DNA of 36,512 nt from positions 1 to 36,512 of the forward strand of contig CAZVAR010000018.1 of the NCBI GenBank assembly GCA_964625225.1. The letters are read 5' to 3'. The stretch is from CAZVAR01 sp964625225 (GTDB taxonomy: Bacteria > Pseudomonadota > Alphaproteobacteria > JAJUGE01). The notes beneath the pieces are model-generated. The model did no database searches, was not told the DNA's origin, and saw nothing but the letters and a program-made list of their open reading frames with translations. The translations under genes and the position numbers were made by a program. Below, piece after piece: positions 22,627 to 31,197 of the stretch (position 1 is its first letter; each line of letters begins with the position of its first letter).

Positions 22627-24759
22627 ATGGCTGGAAAGACCTTCCTGCACGCCGCCCTGGCCGGTACCGCCTTCTGGGCCGGCGCTGCCACCGCCCAGGA
22701 GCTCCCACCGTCTGGGCCAGCGCCGGAAGGCCAGTTAGCGCAGGGCGGCGCGGTGGTGCTGGGGCCGATCTCGGTCACGGCGACCAGCAATCCACTCGCC
22801 GCGTTCGATTACCCTGGCATGGTCACCGTCGTCGACCGCGAGAGGATCGACAGCATCCAACCCTCCACCGCGGACGACATTCTTCGCTACGTCCCCAATG
22901 TCGAGTTCTCCGGCGGGCCGCGCCGGTCGGGCGAGGTGCCGAGCATCCGCGGCTTCTCCGGGCCCGACGTGATCGTGCTGTTCGACGGGACCCGGCAGAA
23001 CTTCGGCTCCGCGCACGACGGCCGGATGTTCATCGACCCGTCGCTGCTGACGAGCGTGGAGGTCCTGCGTGGACCGGCCTCTTCCCTCTATGGCAGCGGC
23101 GGCACCGGCGGCGTGATCGAGATGCGCACGCTGCGCGCCTCCGACCTGCTGGCACCGGGCGAGACCGCCGGCATCCGCTTCGGCGGCGGGCATCAGAGCG
23201 CGAACGAGGAATGGACCGGCAACGTCACCGCCTTCGCGCGACCGATCGAGGGTCTGGACGTCCTGGGCAGCTTCACCTACCGGGATTCGGGCGACATCCA
23301 CCTCGGTGACGGGAGCACCCTCGGTGACAGCGACGACCGGATCCGCTCCGGCCTCGCCAAGGTGGGCTACGATTTCGGCGGTGGGCACCGGGTCGAGGCG
23401 AGCTATCTGCGCTTCCGGAACGATGCGGAGGAGCCGAACAACCCGCAGGGCGCCGGCAGCGAGGGCGCGGTCGACAAGGACATCAAGAGTGACACCTGGC
23501 GCGTCGCTTACGAGTTCGCCGACCCGGCGAACCCGCTGATCGACCTGAACGCGACCGCCTATTACGTCGACAGCGCGGTGGACGAGCTGCGCCTGGACAA
23601 TCTCGGGGCCGGTCCGGCCGGCGAGCTCCTGACCAGGCGGGTCGAGACGCTGGGCCTGCGCGTCGACAATCGCAGCCGCCTCAATCTCGCCGATGGCGCC
23701 GACCTGACCCTCACCTACGGCATCGAATCCTACAATGACGAGCAAAAGGGCGAGGCCGGCGGCGGACCTCGGGACGGCGTGCCGGCTGCGGAATCGCAGA
23801 CGCACGGTCTTTTCATCCAGGGCGAGTTCGCCTTCGATCGTCCGTTCGGCGCGCCGGGTCGCGCGCTCCTGATTCCGGGCGTCCGCTACGACCACTACCG
23901 CCTGCGCAGCGACCTTGCCGCCGAGTCGACCAAGGAAGACGAGCTGTCGCCCCGGATCGGCCTGAGCTATCTGCCGACCGACTGGCTCCTGCTGTTCGGC
24001 AACTACGCCCATGCCTTCCGGGCGCCCACCTTCGACGAGCTCTACCTGTCCGGGATCCATTTCCGCCTTCCGATCGGCCCCGGCGTCACCAACCGCTTCG
24101 TCCCGAACCCGGACCTGAAGCCGCAGACCACCGACACGTTCGAGGTCGGCGCCGGGCTTCAGTTCAACGACATCGTCCGGCGCGGCGACGGCTTCCAGAT
24201 GAAGGGGACCTACTTCTGGATCGACGGCGAAGACTTCATCGACCTCGCCGTGAACCAGCCCGAGCCCTTCGTCGACTGCATTCCTTTCATCCCGGGAAAT
24301 TGCGACGGCACTACGGCCAGCACGAACGTGCCGCGCGCCACGCTCGAAGGCGCGGAGATCGAGGCCTCATACGAGATCGGTCGGTTCCGCTTCGGCTTCG
24401 GCTATTCGCATATCGACGGCCAGAACAAGGATACCGGCGCGCCGCTCGGTATCCTGACGCCCGACAAGTACATCGTGGACGCCTCGGTGCGGGTCCCGGA
24501 GATCGACGGTATCCTCGGCTGGCGGTCCATCTTCGCCGACCGGTTCACCAACACCGACGACCCGGCCGAAGAGCGCGACGCCTACGACGTCCACGACATC
24601 TATTTCGTCTGGCAGCCCAGCCACGAGCTGCTGCGCGGCCTGAGGGTCGATCTCGGGATCGATAATCTCTTCGACGAGAACTATGCGCGCGTCTTCACCA
24701 ACGCGCCCGAAGCCGGCCGCAACTACAAGATCGCGGCGCGCTACACCCTGACCTGGTAG
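22627..24759 (+). CDS. hmuR: TonB-dependent haem receptor
   Basis: The 710-residue outer-membrane receptor has a signal peptide (cleavage likely after A-T-A at about residue 23). A plug domain of about 120 residues follows (MVTVVDRERIDSIQP, PSIRGFSGPDVIVLFDG, VEVLRGPASSLYGSGGTGGVIEMR), then a 22-strand barrel ending in YTLTW with a terminal aromatic residue. Haem-receptor features are the plug segment N-F-G-S-A-H-D-G-R-M-F, the FRAP motif (AFRAPTFDELYLSGIHF) and the NPNL-like box (VPNPDLKPQTTDTFEVG). H-D-G-R in the plug and the His after FRAP are candidate haem ligands. It would bring haem across the outer membrane with energy from TonB-ExbBD, which is not encoded here. The neighbours hemP and hmuSTUV confirm the substrate class. 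Confidence 0.9.
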   Translation: MAGKTFLHAALAGTAFWAGAATAQELPPSGPAPEGQLAQGGAVVLGPISVTATSNPLAAFDYPGMVTVVDRERIDSIQPSTADDILRYVPNVEFSGGPRRSGEVPSIRGFSGPDVIVLFDGTRQNFGSAHDGRMFIDPSLLTSVEVLRGPASSLYGSGGTGGVIEMRTLRASDLLAPGETAGIRFGGGHQSANEEWTGNVTAFARPIEGLDVLGSFTYRDSGDIHLGDGSTLGDSDDRIRSGLAKVGYDFGGGHRVEASYLRFRNDAEEPNNPQGAGSEGAVDKDIKSDTWRVAYEFADPANPLIDLNATAYYVDSAVDELRLDNLGAGPAGELLTRRVETLGLRVDNRSRLNLADGADLTLTYGIESYNDEQKGEAGGGPRDGVPAAESQTHGLFIQGEFAFDRPFGAPGRALLIPGVRYDHYRLRSDLAAESTKEDELSPRIGLSYLPTDWLLLFGNYAHAFRAPTFDELYLSGIHFRLPIGPGVTNRFVPNPDLKPQTTDTFEVGAGLQFNDIVRRGDGFQMKGTYFWIDGEDFIDLAVNQPEPFVDCIPFIPGNCDGTTASTNVPRATLEGAEIEASYEIGRFRFGFGYSHIDGQNKDTGAPLGILTPDKYIVDASVRVPEIDGILGWRSIFADRFTNTDDPAEERDAYDVHDIYFVWQPSHELLRGLRVDLGIDNLFDENYARVFTNAPEAGRNYKIAARYTLTW

Positions 24760-24772
24760 GAGATCCGGACCG

Positions 24773-25840
24773 ATGAGCCTGCAAACCGCCCTTGCAACCC
24801 CGTCCGCTCCGGCGGTCCTCCTTCAGCGCTGGACGGCACTGCGCGGAGAACAACCCGGAATCCGCGCGCGCGACGCCGCGGCGCGACTGGGGGTGAGCGA
24901 GGCCGAACTGGTCGCGTCGCGCTGTGGCGACGGCGCGGTCCGGCTGCGCCCCGATTGGGGGCAGCTCGTCCAGGCACTGCCCGGCCTCGGCACGGTGATG
25001 GTACTGACGCGCAACGAGCATGTCGTGCACGAGAAGATCGGCCGGTTCGACAAGATCTCCGTGTTCCGGAACCAGGGTCTCGTCCTCAACGAGGACATCG
25101 ACCTGCGCATCTTCTTCGGCCACTGGCATCACGGCTTCGCCCTGCGGGAGCCGGTGAAGGAGGGTGTGCGGCGCAGCCTCCAGTTCTTCGACGCGGACGG
25201 CACTGCGGTTCACAAGATCTATCCGAGGGAGGATGCGGCGGCCGACCGTTTCGACGCGCTGGTCGAAGCCTTCCGCCACGAGGATCAGTCGCCGGCGCTC
25301 TCGGTCCAGCCGGCGGATGCGCCGACGGATCGCCCCGACGCCGAAGTGGACGCCGAAACCCTGCGGCAGCGCTGGCTGGCGCTCCAGGACACGCATGATT
25401 TCTTCTTCATGCTGAAGGAGCTCTCGGTGGGGCGGCAGCAGGCCTTCCGCCTCGCGGGGGAGGACCTGGCCTACAGGGTCGCTCCGAAGGCGTTCCGGGC
25501 GGCCCTGTACGCCGCCCGCGACACCGCGCTTCCCATCATGATCTTCGTGGCGAGCCCCGGAGTAGTGCAGATCCATACGGGTCCGGTACATCGGGTGGAG
25601 CCGATGGGTCCCTGGCTGAAAGTGCTCGACCCGACCTTCAACCTGCATTGCCGCGAGGACCGCATCGCCGAAGCCTGGATCGTGCGCAAGCCGACCTGCG
25701 ACGGCATCGTGACCTCTCTCGAACTGTTCGCCGACGACGGTGTCGCGATGGCGCTGATGTTCGGAAAGCGTAAGCGGGGTGAGCCGGAATCGGAGGCCTG
25801 GCGCACGCTCGTCGCCTCGCTGCCGGCTGTCGAGATCTGA
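24773..25840 (+). CDS. hmuS: HmuS/HemS-family cytoplasmic haem-binding or haem-degrading protein
   Basis: The 355-residue soluble protein shows the duplicated HemS fold: repeat 1 about residues 30-170 (R-F-D-K-I-S-V-F-R-N-Q-G, LRIFFGHWHHGFAL, SLQFFDADGTAVHKIY) and repeat 2 about 200-350 (LQDTHDFFFMLKELSVGRQQAFRL, VQIHTGPVHRVEPMGPWLKVLDPTFNLHC). H208 in D-T-H-D-F-F is the likely axial haem ligand, at the position of His196 in HemS and His209 in PhuS as I recall them. Family members accept haem from the importer, and some degrade it to release iron. It starts 13 bp after the receptor gene with TAGGAG as ribosome-binding site and is followed by hmuT after 2 bp. Confidence 0.9.
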   Translation: MSLQTALATPSAPAVLLQRWTALRGEQPGIRARDAAARLGVSEAELVASRCGDGAVRLRPDWGQLVQALPGLGTVMVLTRNEHVVHEKIGRFDKISVFRNQGLVLNEDIDLRIFFGHWHHGFALREPVKEGVRRSLQFFDADGTAVHKIYPREDAAADRFDALVEAFRHEDQSPALSVQPADAPTDRPDAEVDAETLRQRWLALQDTHDFFFMLKELSVGRQQAFRLAGEDLAYRVAPKAFRAALYAARDTALPIMIFVASPGVVQIHTGPVHRVEPMGPWLKVLDPTFNLHCREDRIAEAWIVRKPTCDGIVTSLELFADDGVAMALMFGKRKRGEPESEAWRTLVASLPAVEI

Positions 25841-25842
25841 GC

Positions 25843-26691
25843 ATGTCGCCGGGCAGGCCCCTGCGCATTGCGGTGGCGGCGCTCGCCTCGGCGCTCGTCG
25901 CGACGGGCGCGGCCGCTGCCGAACGCGTCGTGTCGGTGGGCGGGGCGATCACGGAGATCGTCTATGCCATCGGGGCGCAGGAGTCGCTGGTCGGGGTCGA
26001 CAGCACGAGCACGTTCCCTCCCGAGGCTGCCGCTCTGCCGGACGTGGGATATCTGCGCCAGCTTTCGGCCGAGCCGATCCTGTCCTTGCGTCCGACCCTC
26101 GTTCTGGCCGCGGCCGACGCAGGACCGCCGGCCGCGATCGAGCAGCTCCGCGGCGCCGGCGTGCGGGTCGTGCCGGTGCCCGGCGATCACACGCCCGAAG
26201 GGGTGATCGAGAAGGTCGCGATCGTCGCCGCGGCACTGCATCGGGAGCAGGCCGGCGCGGCGCTGCGGGAACGGCTGGAGCACGGCTTCGACCGGATCGC
26301 CCGACTGACGGCCGGTGCGCGCGACCGGCCGCGCGTGCTGTTCCTGCTGAGCGTCGGCGGCGGCCTGCTGGCGGCAGGCGTCGACACCTCAGCGGACGCG
26401 ATGATTTCGCTGGCCGGCGGAACCAACGCGGTCGGAGGCTTTTCCGGGTACAAGCCCTTGTCCGCCGAGGTCGCCGTCGCCGCCGCTCCGGATGTGATCC
26501 TGACCACCGACCGGATCCTTGCGGCGCTTGGCGGCGCCGACGAACTGCTCCGGCATCCCGCGCTGGCGGCGACCCCGGCGGCGCGGTCGGGGACGGTGCT
26601 CGGCATGGACGATCTGTTCCTGCTCGGCTTCGGTCCGCGCACCCCGGAGGCGGTCGAACGCCTCGCTCTCGCCTTCGCCACGGCGCGATGA
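25843..26691 (+). CDS. hmuT: Periplasmic haem-binding protein HmuT
   Basis: This 282-residue class III (helical-backbone) periplasmic binding protein has a signal peptide cleaved near A-A-A-A-E at about residue 26. The mature protein opens with RVVSVGGAITEIVYAIGAQ and D-S-T-S-T-F-P, then VGYLRQLSAEPILSLRPTLVL. Y70 in that block is where the haem-ligating Tyr lies in ShuT/HmuT proteins. The C-terminal lobe has GGTNAVGGFSGYKPLS, typical of HmuT. It delivers haem from the receptor to HmuUV. It is spaced 2 bp from hmuS, and its stop overlaps the hmuU start by 4 bp, so translation is probably coupled. Confidence 0.9.
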   Translation: MSPGRPLRIAVAALASALVATGAAAAERVVSVGGAITEIVYAIGAQESLVGVDSTSTFPPEAAALPDVGYLRQLSAEPILSLRPTLVLAAADAGPPAAIEQLRGAGVRVVPVPGDHTPEGVIEKVAIVAAALHREQAGAALRERLEHGFDRIARLTAGARDRPRVLFLLSVGGGLLAAGVDTSADAMISLAGGTNAVGGFSGYKPLSAEVAVAAAPDVILTTDRILAALGGADELLRHPALAATPAARSGTVLGMDDLFLLGFGPRTPEAVERLALAFATAR

Positions 26692-27797
26692 ACACCGTCC
26701 CGCTCGTTGCCCGCCCGTCGCTGGCGCCGGTCATGGGACGCATGCAACGGACGGCGACGCGCGCCATCGTCCTGCTGTCCGCGACCCTCGTCCTCGTGCT
26801 GTTCATGGCCGTCGGCATCGGCGCCGTGGCCATTCATCCCGCGCAGATCCTCTCCATCCTGGCCCACGCGGCCGGCCTGCCGGCGCCCTGGCCCTACGAC
26901 CCGGCCCAGGAGGCGGTGCTGCTCGCGATCCGGCTGCCGCGCGCGCTGCTCGGCCTCGTCGTGGGAGCCGGGCTCGCCGCCGCCGGCGCCGTCATGCAAG
27001 GGCTGTTCCGCAATCCACTGGCCGATCCCGGGCTGGTCGGCACCTCCGGCGGCGCGGCGCTGGCCGTGGTCTGGGCGATCGTTCTCGGCGACAGTCTAGC
27101 GGGCGGGCTGCCGGAGGAAGGGCGCGCCTTCCTGCTGCCGGCCGCCGCCTTCGTCGGCAGCCTCGCCGCGACAATCGCGGCCTACCGCATCGCCACGACC
27201 CGCGACGGCCAGACCGACGTGGCGACGCTGCTGCTGGCCGGCATCGCGGTCAACGCCATCGCCGGATCGGCGATCGGCCTCGGCATTTTCTTCAGCGACG
27301 ACCAACAGCTTCGCGACATCACCTTCTGGAGCCTCGGCAGTTTGGGCGGCGCGCTGTGGCGGACGCTGCTGCCGGTCCTGCCGCTGATCGCCGTTCCCCT
27401 GCTCGCCATGCCGTTCTTGGCGCGGCCGTTGAACGCGATGCTGCTGGGAGAGCGGGAGGCGGATCATCTCGGCTTCGACGTGGAGACGGCGAAGCGCTGC
27501 TGCATCCTGTTCGTGGCCGTCGTAACCGGTGCCGCCGTCGCCCTGTGCGGCGCGATTGCCTTCATCGGGCTGGTGGTGCCGCATCTGGTCCGGATGACGC
27601 TCGGGGCCGACCACCGGCGGCTGCTTCCGGCCTCCGCCCTGCTCGGCGCCAGCCTGCTGCTGCTGGCCGACCTCGCTGCGCGGACGGTGGTGCTACCGGC
27701 CGAACTGCCGATCGGCATCCTGACCGGCTGCATCGGCGGACCCTTCTTCCTGTGGCTGCTGCTGCGCCGCCGGCTCGTGACGGGCGCCCCACAATGA
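26688..27797 (+). CDS. hmuU: Haem ABC transporter permease HmuU
   Basis: This 369-residue FecCD-family permease has about ten membrane helices. Typical blocks are RLPRALLGLVVGAGLAAAGA, then MQGLFRNPLADPGLVGTSGG, FWSLGSLGGALW, GAIAFIGLVVPHLVRM and PIGILTGCIGGPFFLWLL. HmuU dimerises and, with HmuV, moves haem into the cytoplasm. ATG 26688 overlaps the hmuT stop (ATGA), and its own stop overlaps the hmuV start in the same way. The frame is open far upstream inside hmuT in another register, but that is only a shadow; the N-terminus here aligns with family starts, apart from about 20 extra polar residues. Confidence 0.92.
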   Translation: MNTVPLVARPSLAPVMGRMQRTATRAIVLLSATLVLVLFMAVGIGAVAIHPAQILSILAHAAGLPAPWPYDPAQEAVLLAIRLPRALLGLVVGAGLAAAGAVMQGLFRNPLADPGLVGTSGGAALAVVWAIVLGDSLAGGLPEEGRAFLLPAAAFVGSLAATIAAYRIATTRDGQTDVATLLLAGIAVNAIAGSAIGLGIFFSDDQQLRDITFWSLGSLGGALWRTLLPVLPLIAVPLLAMPFLARPLNAMLLGEREADHLGFDVETAKRCCILFVAVVTGAAVALCGAIAFIGLVVPHLVRMTLGADHRRLLPASALLGASLLLLADLAARTVVLPAELPIGILTGCIGGPFFLWLLLRRRLVTGAPQ

Positions 27798-28621
27798 TCG
27801 AAGCCCGCGACATCATCGTGGCGCGCCGCGGCCGGTGCCTCCTGGACGGCGTCTCGCTCAGCGTCCTGCCGGGGGAAGTGCTCGCGATCCTTGGACCTAA
27901 CGGCGCCGGCAAGTCCACCCTGATGGGCGTGCTGAGCGGTGCCGTCGCGCCGGACCGCGGCACCGTTCTGATGGACGGCCGCCCCCTCGCCCGCTGGCCA
28001 CGCACCGAGGCCGCCCGCTGTCGTGCAGTACTGCCCCAGGCGTCCCCGCTCAGCTTCCCCTTCGGCTCGCTGGAAGTGGTGCTGCTCGGTCGCAGCCCTC
28101 ATGCCGGGCGCAGCGACGGAACCCGCGACCTGCGCATCGCCGAGGCGGCCATGGCCGAGGCCGGCGTGCTGCATCTGGCCGAGCGCAGCTACGACACCCT
28201 CTCCGGCGGCGAGCGGCAGCGGGTCCAGCTCGCGCGTGTCCTCGCCCAGATCTGGGAACCGGCGTGCGGCCCCCGTTACCTGCTCCTGGACGAGCCGACC
28301 GCGGGCCTTGATCCGGCGCATCAGCACGCCTTGATGCGTTCCGCGCGGCGCTTCGCGGCGCAGGGCTGCGGCGTCGCGGTGGTGCTGCACGATTTGTCGC
28401 TGGCCGGCATGTATGCCGACCGCGCCGTGCTGCTGCGGCGCGGTGCGATCGCGGCCTGCGGCCGCACCGAGGCCGTGCTGACGCCCGGCCTGCTGCAGCG
28501 CGTCTTCGACATCCCCATGACGGTGATCTCGGTTCCGGACGTGCCGCACAGGGTCATCGTCTCTGGCGTCGGCTCTGCCGCTGCGGAGCCGGACGGGCGA
28601 TGCGCCGACCGGCTCGCATAG
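27794..28621 (+). CDS. hmuV: Haem ABC transporter ATP-binding protein HmuV
   Basis: The 275-residue ATPase has Walker A GPNGAGKST (about residues 36-44), the Q loop at L-P-Q-A-S, signature LSGGERQRVQLARVLAQ, Walker B LLLDEPTAGLD and the switch His in VVLHDLSLAGMYADR. SFPFGSLEVVLLGRSPH is characteristic of HmuV and related haem/siderophore ATPases. It powers HmuU. It is the last gene of the operon, with ATG overlapping the hmuU stop. The C-terminal 25 residues are a poorly conserved Ala/Gly-rich tail. No haem oxygenase, tonB or exbBD gene follows. Confidence 0.92.
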   Translation: MIEARDIIVARRGRCLLDGVSLSVLPGEVLAILGPNGAGKSTLMGVLSGAVAPDRGTVLMDGRPLARWPRTEAARCRAVLPQASPLSFPFGSLEVVLLGRSPHAGRSDGTRDLRIAEAAMAEAGVLHLAERSYDTLSGGERQRVQLARVLAQIWEPACGPRYLLLDEPTAGLDPAHQHALMRSARRFAAQGCGVAVVLHDLSLAGMYADRAVLLRRGAIAACGRTEAVLTPGLLQRVFDIPMTVISVPDVPHRVIVSGVGSAAAEPDGRCADRLA

Positions 28622-29007
28622 CGCCGACCCGGAGTGCCGGCGGCCTTCCTGCTCCGGATCCGGGCGGGACGGTTCGATCGGAAGCCGACCCGCCGGTGCC
28701 ATCATGGGCACCGCTCCCCTCTCCGGTCGGCCGAATCGAGGAACCCGCCCCCGGTCGCCGGAATGCCGTCCGAAGTGGTTGCCCAATCAAGATCGCCCGC
28801 ACAGAATCCGGATCGGCCGGCCGACGCGAATCCCCGGCGGGCCGTCCCCTCCGCCACCCGGCGTGAGGGGAGCGGCACCGGTAAAACGGGTTTGACTTGT
28901 CCGAGAAGGACTACGAAGCTGCCGTAGCCGTTCACGGAGGCGGGGCCGCGAAGGGTGCCGGGAGACCGCTCCCGGCGGTCGCCTTGGGGACATGGGTGGG
29001 AGCCGCG
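28622..29007 (+). other. Intergenic region after hmuV with a bulged hairpin
   Basis: These 386 bp show no supported gene. A hairpin at 28846-28870 pairs CCCCTC-CGCC with GGCG-T-GAGGGG (one bulged T, loop ACCC). It lies 225 bp after hmuV without a T-tract, so it may be a late terminator or part of the leader of the decayed gene that follows. TTTGACTTG further on might be a -35-like element, but no partner -10 is clear. Confidence 0.3.
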
Positions 29008-29259
29008 ATGCTGGGTTTCGATCTGGTCGTCCGAAACGGTGCGCTCGCCACCGCCTCCGACATCGTCGAAGAGCCGGACAGCGGCATCCGCGGCGGGCCA
29101 CTTGCCGCCCTTGGCGTGGACATTCCGGCACGCGGTCGCGGCGGCGGCGCCTGCAACGCCGGAGCAACCACCGCCGAACCCGGCGGGGACCGCTTCGTCA
29201 CGTCGGCGAATCCCGGGAAGCCGACCGCGGCGCACCCGCCGACGGATCGCCGCGCATGA
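29008..29259 (+). pseudogene. Relic of a dihydropyrimidinase/hydantoinase (cyclic amidohydrolase) N-terminus
   Basis: From ATG 29008 the frame reads M-L-G, then FDLVVRNGALATASDIVEE, then GIRGGPLAALGVDIPAR. This is the standard N-terminal beta-domain pattern of D-hydantoinases, dihydropyrimidinases and allantoinases (FDLVIRNG, TASD, GIRGG-x-I-A-A-L-G). A weaker trace of the next block (A-G-A-T, P-G-G-D, cf. A-T-V-x-P-G-G-V-D) reaches about 29190. After that the sequence is low-complexity, the frame stops at 29259, and the catalytic barrel with its metal-binding His residues is absent. It is therefore a truncated remnant. It stands directly before a ureide transport and breakdown operon, exactly where a functional cyclic amidohydrolase gene would be expected. 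The 247 bp up to the next gene show nothing I can assign. Confidence 0.6.
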
Positions 29260-29506
29260 TGCAGGGTCTGCGGACCGCGCCTGCGCCACGGCAAGACCGT
29301 GCTGCCCGCCCTCGGGGCGCACGGCCGGAAACGCCGGCATCGGGCCGCGGTCCGCTCGACCGCGACGGCGGCCGTCCCGGCCGCTGCCCTCCCGTACCGC
29401 AGCCGGTCGGGCTGGCGGCGCATGTCCGCATGGTGCAGACGGCGGCCGCCCCCGAGTCCGTCGCGCCGTTCCGCACGGGGTTCGGAGACGCGATCGAGGC
29501 GCCGCG

Positions 29507-30247
29507 ATGAGTGCCGCTCCCATCCTCGAGGTCCGTGGGCTGCGCAAGCGCTTCGGCGATCTCGAAGTGCTCAAGGGAATCGATCTCACGGTTCACGAAC
29601 GCGAACTGGTCTTCATCATCGGCCCCTCCGGCTCCGGCAAGAGTACGCTCCTCCGTTGCTGCAACAGGCTCGAGGAGCCGTCCGGCGGCAGCATCCTGGT
29701 CAACGGCACCGACATCATGGGGCCGAACGTCAACATCAACAGGGTGCGCCAACGCATCGGCATGGTGTTCCAGTCGTTCAACCTTTACCCGCACATGACA
29801 GCGCTGGGGAATGTGACGCTGGCCCTGCGCAAGGTTCTTCGCCAGTCCCGGGCCGACGCCGAGGCGAAAGGCATGGCGGCGCTCGAACGCGTCGAGCTCG
29901 CCCACAAGGCGCAAGCCTATCCGTCCGAATTGTCGGGCGGGCAGCAGCAGCGCGTCGCCATCGCCCGTGCGATCGCCCTCGAGCCGCAGATCATGCTGTT
30001 CGACGAGCCGACCTCGGCGCTCGACCCCGAGCTCGTCGGGTCGGTCCTGAAGGTGATGCAGGACCTCCGGGAGAACGGGATGACCATGGTCGTGGTGAGC
30101 CACGAGATGCGGTTCGCACGGCAGGCCGCCGACCGCGTCATCTTCATGGATCACGGCGTCATCGTCGAGGAGGGAGCGCCGAACGCCCTGTTCCAGTCGC
30201 CGCGAAGCGAGCGGCTCCGCTCGTTTCTCGCCGAAGTCATGCATTGA
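29507..30247 (+). CDS. Polar amino acid-type ABC transporter ATP-binding protein
   Basis: This 246-residue GlnQ/HisP-like ATPase has Walker A GPSGSGKST, the Q loop MVFQSFNLYPHMT, signature LSGGQQQRVAIARAIAL, Walker B IMLFDEPTSALDPE and the switch His in VVVSHEMRFARQAADRV. EEGAPNALFQSPRSERLRSFL near the end is typical of this PAAT subfamily. Its partners are the binding protein at 31708 and the two permeases at 32763 and 33444. Enzyme genes for allantoin-type breakdown are inserted between, so the cargo is probably a ureide rather than a standard amino acid (inference). The frame stays open upstream, but homology starts at ATG 29507. Confidence 0.9.
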   Translation: MSAAPILEVRGLRKRFGDLEVLKGIDLTVHERELVFIIGPSGSGKSTLLRCCNRLEEPSGGSILVNGTDIMGPNVNINRVRQRIGMVFQSFNLYPHMTALGNVTLALRKVLRQSRADAEAKGMAALERVELAHKAQAYPSELSGGQQQRVAIARAIALEPQIMLFDEPTSALDPELVGSVLKVMQDLRENGMTMVVVSHEMRFARQAADRVIFMDHGVIVEEGAPNALFQSPRSERLRSFLAEVMH

Positions 30248-30258
30248 CGGAGAACGCC

Positions 30259-31197
30259 TTGATCGGCACGACGCAGGACGGCCGCTACCGGGACTTCCGC
30301 GGCTACGGACGGCACCTGCCCGACCCGCGCTGGCCGGGTCGGGCCAGGCTGGCCCTGAATTTCGTGATCAATTACGAGGAAGGCTCCGAATACGGCATCC
30401 TGGAGGGCGACGGGTTCACCGAAACCGGCCTGACGGAATCGTCGACTTCCGCCGTCGGCCCGGGCATTCGGAATCTGGCGGCGGAAAGCATGTTCGAGTA
30501 CGGCTCCCGCGTCGGCTTCTGGCGCCTGCTCCGCCTGTTCGAGCGCCGCGGGCTGCCGTTGACAGTGTTCGGCTGCGCCATGGCGCTGGAGCGCAACCCC
30601 GAAGCCGCAGCGGCGATCAAGGAACTGGGCTACGACGTCTGCTGCCACGGCTGGCGCTGGATTCGGCACTGGGAGCTGAGTGAGGAGGAGGAGCGCGCGC
30701 AGATCCACCGGGCGATCCGCTCGCTGGAAGGGACGGTCGGCACGCGCCCGCTGGGCTGGTACTGCCGTTACGGGCCGAGCGTCAACACCCGCCGCCTGCT
30801 GGTGGAGGAAGGCGGCTTCCTCTACGATTCCGATGCGTACAACGATGAGCTCCCCTACTGGGTGGCGGTAGGAGATCGGCCTCATCTCGTCGTACCCTAT
30901 TCCCTGGTCAACAATGACGGGAAGCTCGCCGACGGGACGGCCGGCACCGGCGAGGCCTTCTTCGCCTATCTCCGCGACGGCTTCGATCTCCTCTACGAGG
31001 AGGCGGCGGAGCAGCCGCGCATGATGTCGGTCGGCCTGCACCTCCGCGTCGCCGGCCATCCGGCCCGTGCGGCCGGCCTCGCCCGTTTCCTCGACCACAT
31101 CGCCGGGAAGCCGGATGTCTGGATCTGCCGGCGGTCGGAGATCGCGCGTCACTGGCATGCCGAGCACCCAATGACGACCGACTTGGGACCGAGATGA
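30259..31197 (+). CDS. puuE: PuuE-type allantoinase (polysaccharide deacetylase-like fold)
   Basis: The 312-residue protein matches the PuuE/urate-catabolism family, which uses a polysaccharide-deacetylase-like barrel to hydrolyse allantoin to allantoate. Blocks in order are R-D-F-R-G-Y-G-R-H-L-P-D-P-R-W-P, LALNFVINYEEGSE, FEYGSRVGFWRLLRLFERRG, LPLTVFGCAMALERNPE, G-Y-D-V-C-C-H-G-W-R-W, LGWYCRYGPSVNTRRLL and FLYDSDAYNDELPYW, with a late LHLRVAGHPARAAGL. The length agrees with the family (about 300-310). The best start is TTG 30259, six bases after a GGAG; a TTG at 30244 overlapping the ATPase stop is possible. It overlaps the allA-like gene by 4 bp. Some residues differ from typical PuuE proteins (CRYGPS where T-G-R is common), so a related amide substrate is possible. 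Confidence 0.8.
   Translation: MIGTTQDGRYRDFRGYGRHLPDPRWPGRARLALNFVINYEEGSEYGILEGDGFTETGLTESSTSAVGPGIRNLAAESMFEYGSRVGFWRLLRLFERRGLPLTVFGCAMALERNPEAAAAIKELGYDVCCHGWRWIRHWELSEEEERAQIHRAIRSLEGTVGTRPLGWYCRYGPSVNTRRLLVEEGGFLYDSDAYNDELPYWVAVGDRPHLVVPYSLVNNDGKLADGTAGTGEAFFAYLRDGFDLLYEEAAEQPRMMSVGLHLRVAGHPARAAGLARFLDHIAGKPDVWICRRSEIARHWHAEHPMTTDLGPR

Noticed and set aside
22735..24060. A 441-residue minus-strand frame opposite the haem receptor
   Set aside because: Antisense shadow of a well-supported TonB-dependent receptor.
28846..28870. Hairpin considered as the definite hmu operon terminator
   Set aside because: It lies 225 bp after the hmuV stop, has a bulge and no T-tract; kept only as a note in the intergenic entry.
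29198..29506. Possible further fragments of the decayed amidohydrolase gene or of another gene before the ATPase
   Set aside because: All three plus-strand frames give Arg/Ala/Pro-rich sequence without recognisable blocks, so nothing beyond about 29190 is claimed.
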